A stretch of DNA of 24,160 nt from Saccoglossus kowalevskii (Eukaryota; Hemichordata; Enteropneusta; Harrimaniidae), in NCBI RefSeq assembly GCF_000003605.2, contig NW_003124916.1, positions 71,920-96,079 on the forward strand, written 5' to 3'. Positions 19,641 through 24,160 of this stretch are shown in pieces. A model generated the notes under the pieces. The model searched no databases and had not been told where the DNA came from. It saw only the letters and a list, made by a program, of their open reading frames with translations. A program made the position numbers and the translations under genes. The number at the start of each line of letters is the position of its first letter. The first letter of the stretch is position 1.

Positions 19641-20240
19641 GTTCAGAAAATCACTTTGATGAGGTATATAACAGCAATAACAACGTATATTTTTAAAGTA
19701 TAATTTGCCTAAATCCAAAATGGCCGTCATGAAACGGCATATTTCTACCTCTAACATTTTAAAGCTGGAGGGTCATTACCTGCGCACGCGCGGGAATTGA
19801 GTCCCAAGCGACGATAACAACACACGCTAAAAACGCAAAGTCTCATGGGTAGACGCTTGTTTGTAAACAATGACACGCTATGGCCATCTGACGCATGCGC
19901 AGGTGACGAGGACAATTACAAATGTATGCATGAATGAAGAATGAATTGAACAAACATCGGAACCTTCCAGTATCAGAAAAATACTAATTTCAAATTTAAG
20001 CATAATAGTCTTGCAGAGAAATCATTAGTATATTGCAAATAAAGTATATTTATGCAAATATGGAGTGTTCAATTAAATAAGAATGTTGCCATTTAAATCA
20101 CCAAATATGTTAATTAGAGGTGGAGATATGATGTTCTTTGGTAACATGGTGGCCATTTTAGATTTATGCAAATTAGCAAAATTGTTCAAGAATGACAGCA
20201 TGTCATTATGCAGATTCATCAAGTTTGTGTTCATATGGAC
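19640..20240. repeat. Diverged inverted repeat pair around MITE copy 2
   Basis: 19,701-19,731 read on the minus strand matches 20,145-20,174 (CATG, GGCCATTTT, GATTTA and GCAAATTA in order, few mismatches). Weaker similarity extends outwards over tens of bases. The pair brackets the MITE-like repeat at 19,772-19,917. It may be the remains of a larger element with inverted termini or two copies of a dispersed repeat. Confidence 0.5.
19772..19917 (-). mobile_element. MITE-like repeat copy 2
   Basis: This is the reverse-oriented copy of 7067-7200. Both ends carry TGCGCA(C/T)GCG inside inverted termini (left end tcattacctgcgc, right end gcgcaggtgac). It is intergenic. Confidence 0.85.
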
Positions 20241-21360
20241 CATGATCCACCAGAACATTTTGTATAGACAAAGTAATTATCCCATTTTACTGTCAGACTA
20301 AATGTGTTCACACACGGTTTATTCGTGGCATGAGACCTATGTGGAACGTGGCGCGAGTGAGACGACCACCGCGCGTTAAAAAGGTTCGAGTCGAGTTTCT
20401 ACACAATGATATTATATATATATAAGTTACTCAAAATATTTCGTGTTACAAATAGGAGATAATTTAAAACTTATATAGGAGAGTATTATGCTTTTATTTT
20501 CGGTAAAAGTTCACTAATATTATTATTTACACTTTTGCCATATATTTGTTTTAAAAAACATCCTTGAATACAAATCCAAAATATAGATAATGCAATGAAT
20601 TACTGTGAACTAAAAGTCAGTCAAGCCGACGGCATTGTAATATAGCTCACCATTACATTAATCCACTACAAGTGGGTTCACTCAACGAATGTCTTCAAAT
20701 ATCTTCAGGTTGAATTTTTCAAGATCGAATACCTCTAAATTCATATTTTAACACATAAATAAGCCTGCGCACATTTCCTTCAATGTTTTATCTTTATGGT
20801 TTTATAATTATAATCAGTCAATTTATATTTAATAATTTTAGATAGTTATATGTAACTAACATTCATCGTGTTTCAAAACAGTTTCGGTTTATTTCCTTAG
20901 TATTGAAGATGCTATGTACTTTGTGGCTGTTATGATTATATCTTCAGTGTAACATCTTCAGAAGATGGAACGAAAATTGCAAAACGATAAGCCTTATGCA
21001 ATGATTTGCACACGAGTAGTTGCGCGTATCTTAAACAATAAGATGAGTTAACAAGTATGTGAATGTTGTTTTAAGACAAATAAAACGAAGGATTAATACA
21101 ACTTTTTGATAAGCCTAAATGATCGTGTAATGTGTTCCTCAATTATATATGTCAAACTATACGGAAAACTGATATATCTGTCTGTCAGCAAAATACCTAA
21201 GTATACCTAAATATCTTTGAGACAAAGGCTAATTGTTAAGAGATCTAGATCCATTTGTCATGGAAACAGAATTGTTTGTAAGGATTCTTCATTGCTCTAT
21301 AACTCTCAACTTTATTGTGACATTGTTTTAGAAAGAGATCAGAGAAAGGCACGTTAACTC
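20240..21360. other. Intergenic, nothing recognised
   Basis: This stretch is AT-rich. There is no exon of the family and no RNA gene. A GGTTCGAGTC motif near 20,386 recalls a tRNA B box but has no supporting fold. Confidence 0.4.
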
Positions 21361-21560
21361 AACAAGTGACTGAAAATTTTTCATAATATATTCAGGAGAT
21401 ATTGATATCAAAGGACCAATTAGATTCTGGGAGAGATCAGCATCCTATTCTTTGGAAGGATTCTTCACTATTATCACATACATCACATTTTGGCAAAATA
21501 TTTAAAAGAGGTTCACTTGGGACAAGCACTGATCGATTAGAATTTGAAAGAGATACGATT
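21360..21560 (-). pseudogene. Possible decayed coding fragment, family unknown
   Basis: On the minus strand, a frame from about 21,556 to 21,443 encodes a stretch with VPSEPLLNILPKCDVCDN, including a CxxC. It stops at TGA; a shifted frame continues with GPLISISPEYIMKNFQSLVE. The protein-like composition across a frameshift suggests an old transposon or gene relic, but I do not recognise it. Confidence 0.2.
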
Positions 21561-22209
21561 TGTCATTAAGTGAATACACTATTCAAGACTGAGACAGCAG
21601 CATGTCTGTTGGCTGTTTTTAGACGTATACAATTCTGCCTTGCATACATGCTTTGACCAAAATTTAACGTGGTGCCAAATGACTATCATTGAACTGTTGT
21701 ACATTGTGCGGTGAGTCATGAATCGCAACAAATAAGCAAAACCAATACCGGATCTCATAAAGTAGAATGTCCCAATCACAGCATTCTTGGGCACATATCT
21801 TTGCATGGTTCAGTGCGGACTTGTCTGTGCGTGGTACGGTGTATTGGGTACAAACATTTGTTTGGAAAGGAAGAACATTACCTCCATTGGTGACTCATCA
21901 TCTTCGCTATTTTCATAACTCCAATAAATACAGTTAACCTCGTCACTAGCCATGCTATATCCAGTGTAACTATCAAATATTATGGTGCATGTCTTACGTA
22001 ATATGTCACTCCGACGTAAACGTAGACTAGACGGAGAGATATGCTTTTATTTCACTTAAATTCTTACAATCAATTACAATTATGTTTCGTTTTAATATTT
22101 TTCAAATCCGCAAAAAATTTGATAAGATACAAAGAATTGGTAACGTAAATACGGCAGCAGTGAACGTACAATACATAAATGTATAAATTTAAAGTACTTT
22201 GTCAATACA
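21561..22209. other. Intergenic, nothing recognised
   Basis: No feature was supported. Short open frames on both strands lack domains or conserved counterparts. Confidence 0.4.
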
Positions 22210-23215
22210 AACAGTATATGGGTTTCTAAGGGCACCTTCATAAGTATGAACAGGTGTCTAGGGGCAACTTCACGTCGGTATAATACACAGAGGTTAACCT
22301 GACAGTTCGTAATATATAAGGGTTTATCAGGTTGTCTAATCAGTGCATGGCGTTTGTCTTGACGCTGGGGTGCCTGGGCAGTGCATACTATACAGGGGCC
22401 ATGTGGGGGGTTGCCACCTGGGCAAGGCTGATGCAGAGCATGGGCACAGCGTATTATACAGTGGCATGCCAGTGTACATAAAAAAGTGCATACTATGCAC
22501 GAATCTCGTGTCAGGGTGTCTGAGCAGTTCGTACGTTGGGGTTGTCATGGTGCCTGGGCAGTGTGCACTCGGCATTTGTTGACGAATTGCATGAGGAGTG
22601 CGTAATAAGCAGAGACTTGCAAAGGCGCCTGGACAGTGTCAGGCTACTCGGACGGTGAGTAATATGTGGGAGTATTTTTTGCAGGGTTTTCGAGGGTGTC
22701 CGAGCAATGCAATGCATACTATGCAGGGGTTGCCAGTGTACCTGGAGGTTGCGAAATATGCATGAAGTTAACAGATTTCCTTAGCAAGGCTTATTATGCA
22801 TGAGGTTGCCAAAGTACATGTGAAGTGCGTGATGTTCGTGGGATATGTCAGATATGTCAGGGTACTTGGACAGTACGTACAATGCACGGGGTTGTCATAG
22901 TACCTGTGCAGCAGTGCGAACTATTCATTGGGTTGTCCGGGTATCTGAGCAGAGGTTACTGTGCATGGAAGTACCAGGTTACTCAAGCATTGCGCACTGT
23001 GCATGGGGGCGGTGCTATGTGTGTGTGTTGGGGGGGTAATCTGGGTACCTCAGAGAAAGGCTGTATTATGAGGTAACGGTGTGTCTGAGTAAGGCGTATT
23101 GGGTTGGATGGCTGGGAAGTGCGTACTATGCAGGGTTTTCCGGGGTGTCTAGGTAGTGTATATCTGTGCATGGGAATGTCAGGGTTCTTCGAAGGTGCAT
23201 ATTATGTAGTGCAAA
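22210..23215. repeat. G-rich degenerate minisatellite, about 1 kb, unit about 38-40 bp
   Basis: Variants of gtgcgtactatgcagggg followed by gttgtcagggt and gtctgggca recur about every 38-43 bases (for example near 22,382, 22,488, 22,710, 22,870, 22,913 and 23,120). The plus strand is rich in G and T and poor in C, unlike the surrounding AT-rich DNA. Open frames across it on both strands are products of the repeat and not genes. Confidence 0.8.
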
Positions 23216-23552
23216 CTGAATATAATATACAATATACTTCAAACGTAATTGATCTATTATATTTATATTTATAATGATATGCATACATATGATAATATAC
23301 CGTAAAATTCAGCTGTTACACTTCAAAATTAAAGTGTATAATATTCATTCATATTTCTAGGTGTTCGGTAAAACTCACAAACTGAAAAGTGGAAATAACT
23401 TTTAAGCAATAGAGAACTACGAATCAGTAATTACTTTTTACTTTTTCCAGAACACATACAAGTTTTGTTTACATTAGCGTGAAGCCATAGAACATTAAAA
23501 AATATCCTTTCAAACAATAATTTGTAAATGTTATATTTTGTACATTTCATCA
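23216..23552. other. AT-rich spacer before gene C
   Basis: No feature was recognised here. The 3'-flank block of genes A and B is not present beyond gene C. Confidence 0.4.
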
Positions 23553-23558
23553 TTTATT
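23553..23558 (-). terminator. Candidate polyadenylation signal of gene C
   Basis: AATAAA on the minus strand lies 74 bases beyond the stop codon of gene C. The surrounding sequence is AT-rich, so a chance match is possible. Confidence 0.35.
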
Positions 23559-23631
23559 ATTTATTTAAGCTTTGATCTAAGTCATATAATTTTCAAATGT
23601 GAAAATAATTCCTTTCATCATATACATTCAT

Positions 23632-23969
23632 CTAGAAAAAAGAACTGAACATAGAAACAAGGCTGATAACGACGAGACTGGGAGTGATTGCATCTGATCC
23701 GCCGAGCATATATCTCTCTCCACCCAAACAGTAGTCATAGTTACAGCATGCGACGCAGTTATGTCCTTCAGCATCAGCTGTAAAGCAAATAACAATGTTT
23801 TATATCAGTTTCCATTGTAGAGAAATAATAATTATTTCAAAATGTAACAATCTCGTAAACATTTCATAAACATCTGATACTTACGGCTACATCCTTCTTT
23901 CTCCCAGCAGTTTTCGGAACAGCCATGACGTTTAACCCATGGGATGCCGTCTTTGAACCAAACCTCGGA
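23632..23969 (-). CDS. Gene C (partial): last two exons of an A/B-type EGF-LU gene
   Basis: Two exons are visible: 23969-23885 (85 nt, phase 0 to 1) and 23777-23632 (146 nt, ending TAG). Their lengths, phases and splice sites are identical to those of genes A and B. The first encodes the middle of the LU domain (SEVWFKDGIPWVKRHGC, then SENCWEKEGCS). The second closes the domain with CVACCNYDYC followed by Leu in place of the usual Asn, then a GPI-type tail (ITPSLVVISLVSMFSSFF). Intron 5 is only 107 bp. The signal, EGF and first LU exons must lie beyond the right edge. It is the third member of the A/B/C subtype. Confidence 0.85.
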
Positions 23970-24117
23970 CTAGAGGAAACGAATAAAACACATTATTTCT
24001 GTTATTCGACATTTTATGAAATCTAAAGTTGTCTAAAGGTGTTTGTGTTACTGCGTGGTTCTGCGTTACTTTGTTCTTATTGCTGAGATGCGATAATGAT
24101 TTTGCATCTGTAGTTTA

Positions 24118-24123
24118 AACAAA

Positions 24124-24158
<35 letters not shown>

Positions 24159-24160
24159 AT
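24118..24160. repeat. (AAAT)n microsatellite at the window edge
   Basis: A tetranucleotide run of about 43 bases continues to the last base of the window, so its full length is unknown. Confidence 0.95.

Noticed and set aside
20350-20410. Possible tRNA or tRNA-derived SINE head (GGTTCGAGTC, B-box-like)
   Set aside because: The bases around the motif do not form a T stem and no acceptor stem could be paired, so a tRNA is not supported.
22336-23171. Several 60-85-codon open frames on both strands
   Set aside because: They run across the degenerate minisatellite; the simultaneous open frames on both strands and the repetitive residues are repeat artefacts.

Overview
The window is eukaryotic and most likely from an invertebrate animal. 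It is AT-rich, its genes are split into short exons with GT-AG introns, and its intergenic DNA holds foldback elements and micro- and minisatellites. There are no bacterial-style operons. The sequence alone does not settle the phylum; a marine invertebrate such as a mollusc, brachiopod or cephalochordate would fit.

All recognisable genes lie on the minus strand and form a tandem array of one family: a secretory signal peptide, one or more EGF modules, a C-terminal Ly6/uPAR (LU, three-finger) domain and a hydrophobic tail typical of GPI anchoring. From right to left in coordinates, which is the direction of transcription, the array is: gene C (last two coding exons only, 3' part at 23.63-23.97 kb; the rest lies beyond the right edge); gene B (complete, 188 aa, 16.55-18.33 kb plus a 5' non-coding exon near 18.97 kb); gene A (complete, 187 aa, 12.02-14.23 kb plus a non-coding exon near 14.82 kb); gene D (complete, 276 aa, 8 exons, 4.88-11.25 kb, three EGF modules plus a degenerate fourth); and gene E (signal-peptide exon only, at 0.44-0.49 kb, the rest beyond the left edge). 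A, B and C form one subtype; D and E share another signal exon and 5' flank. A dead exon at about 1.41-1.46 kb is a relic of an A-type copy.

Spaces between genes hold decayed copies of A/B-type upstream sequence (15.0-16.1 kb), a G-rich minisatellite of about 1 kb (22.2-23.2 kb), small foldback or MITE-like elements (2.4, 5.3, 7.1, 9.1 and 19.8 kb), and microsatellites at 4.7 kb and at the right edge. The proteins are predicted to be small, disulfide-rich, GPI-anchored cell-surface molecules. Nothing in the window identifies a ligand or process. The most unusual signals are non-coding: a 104-bp intronic block 97% identical between A and B, and a 3'-flank block with 51 bp of perfect identity.
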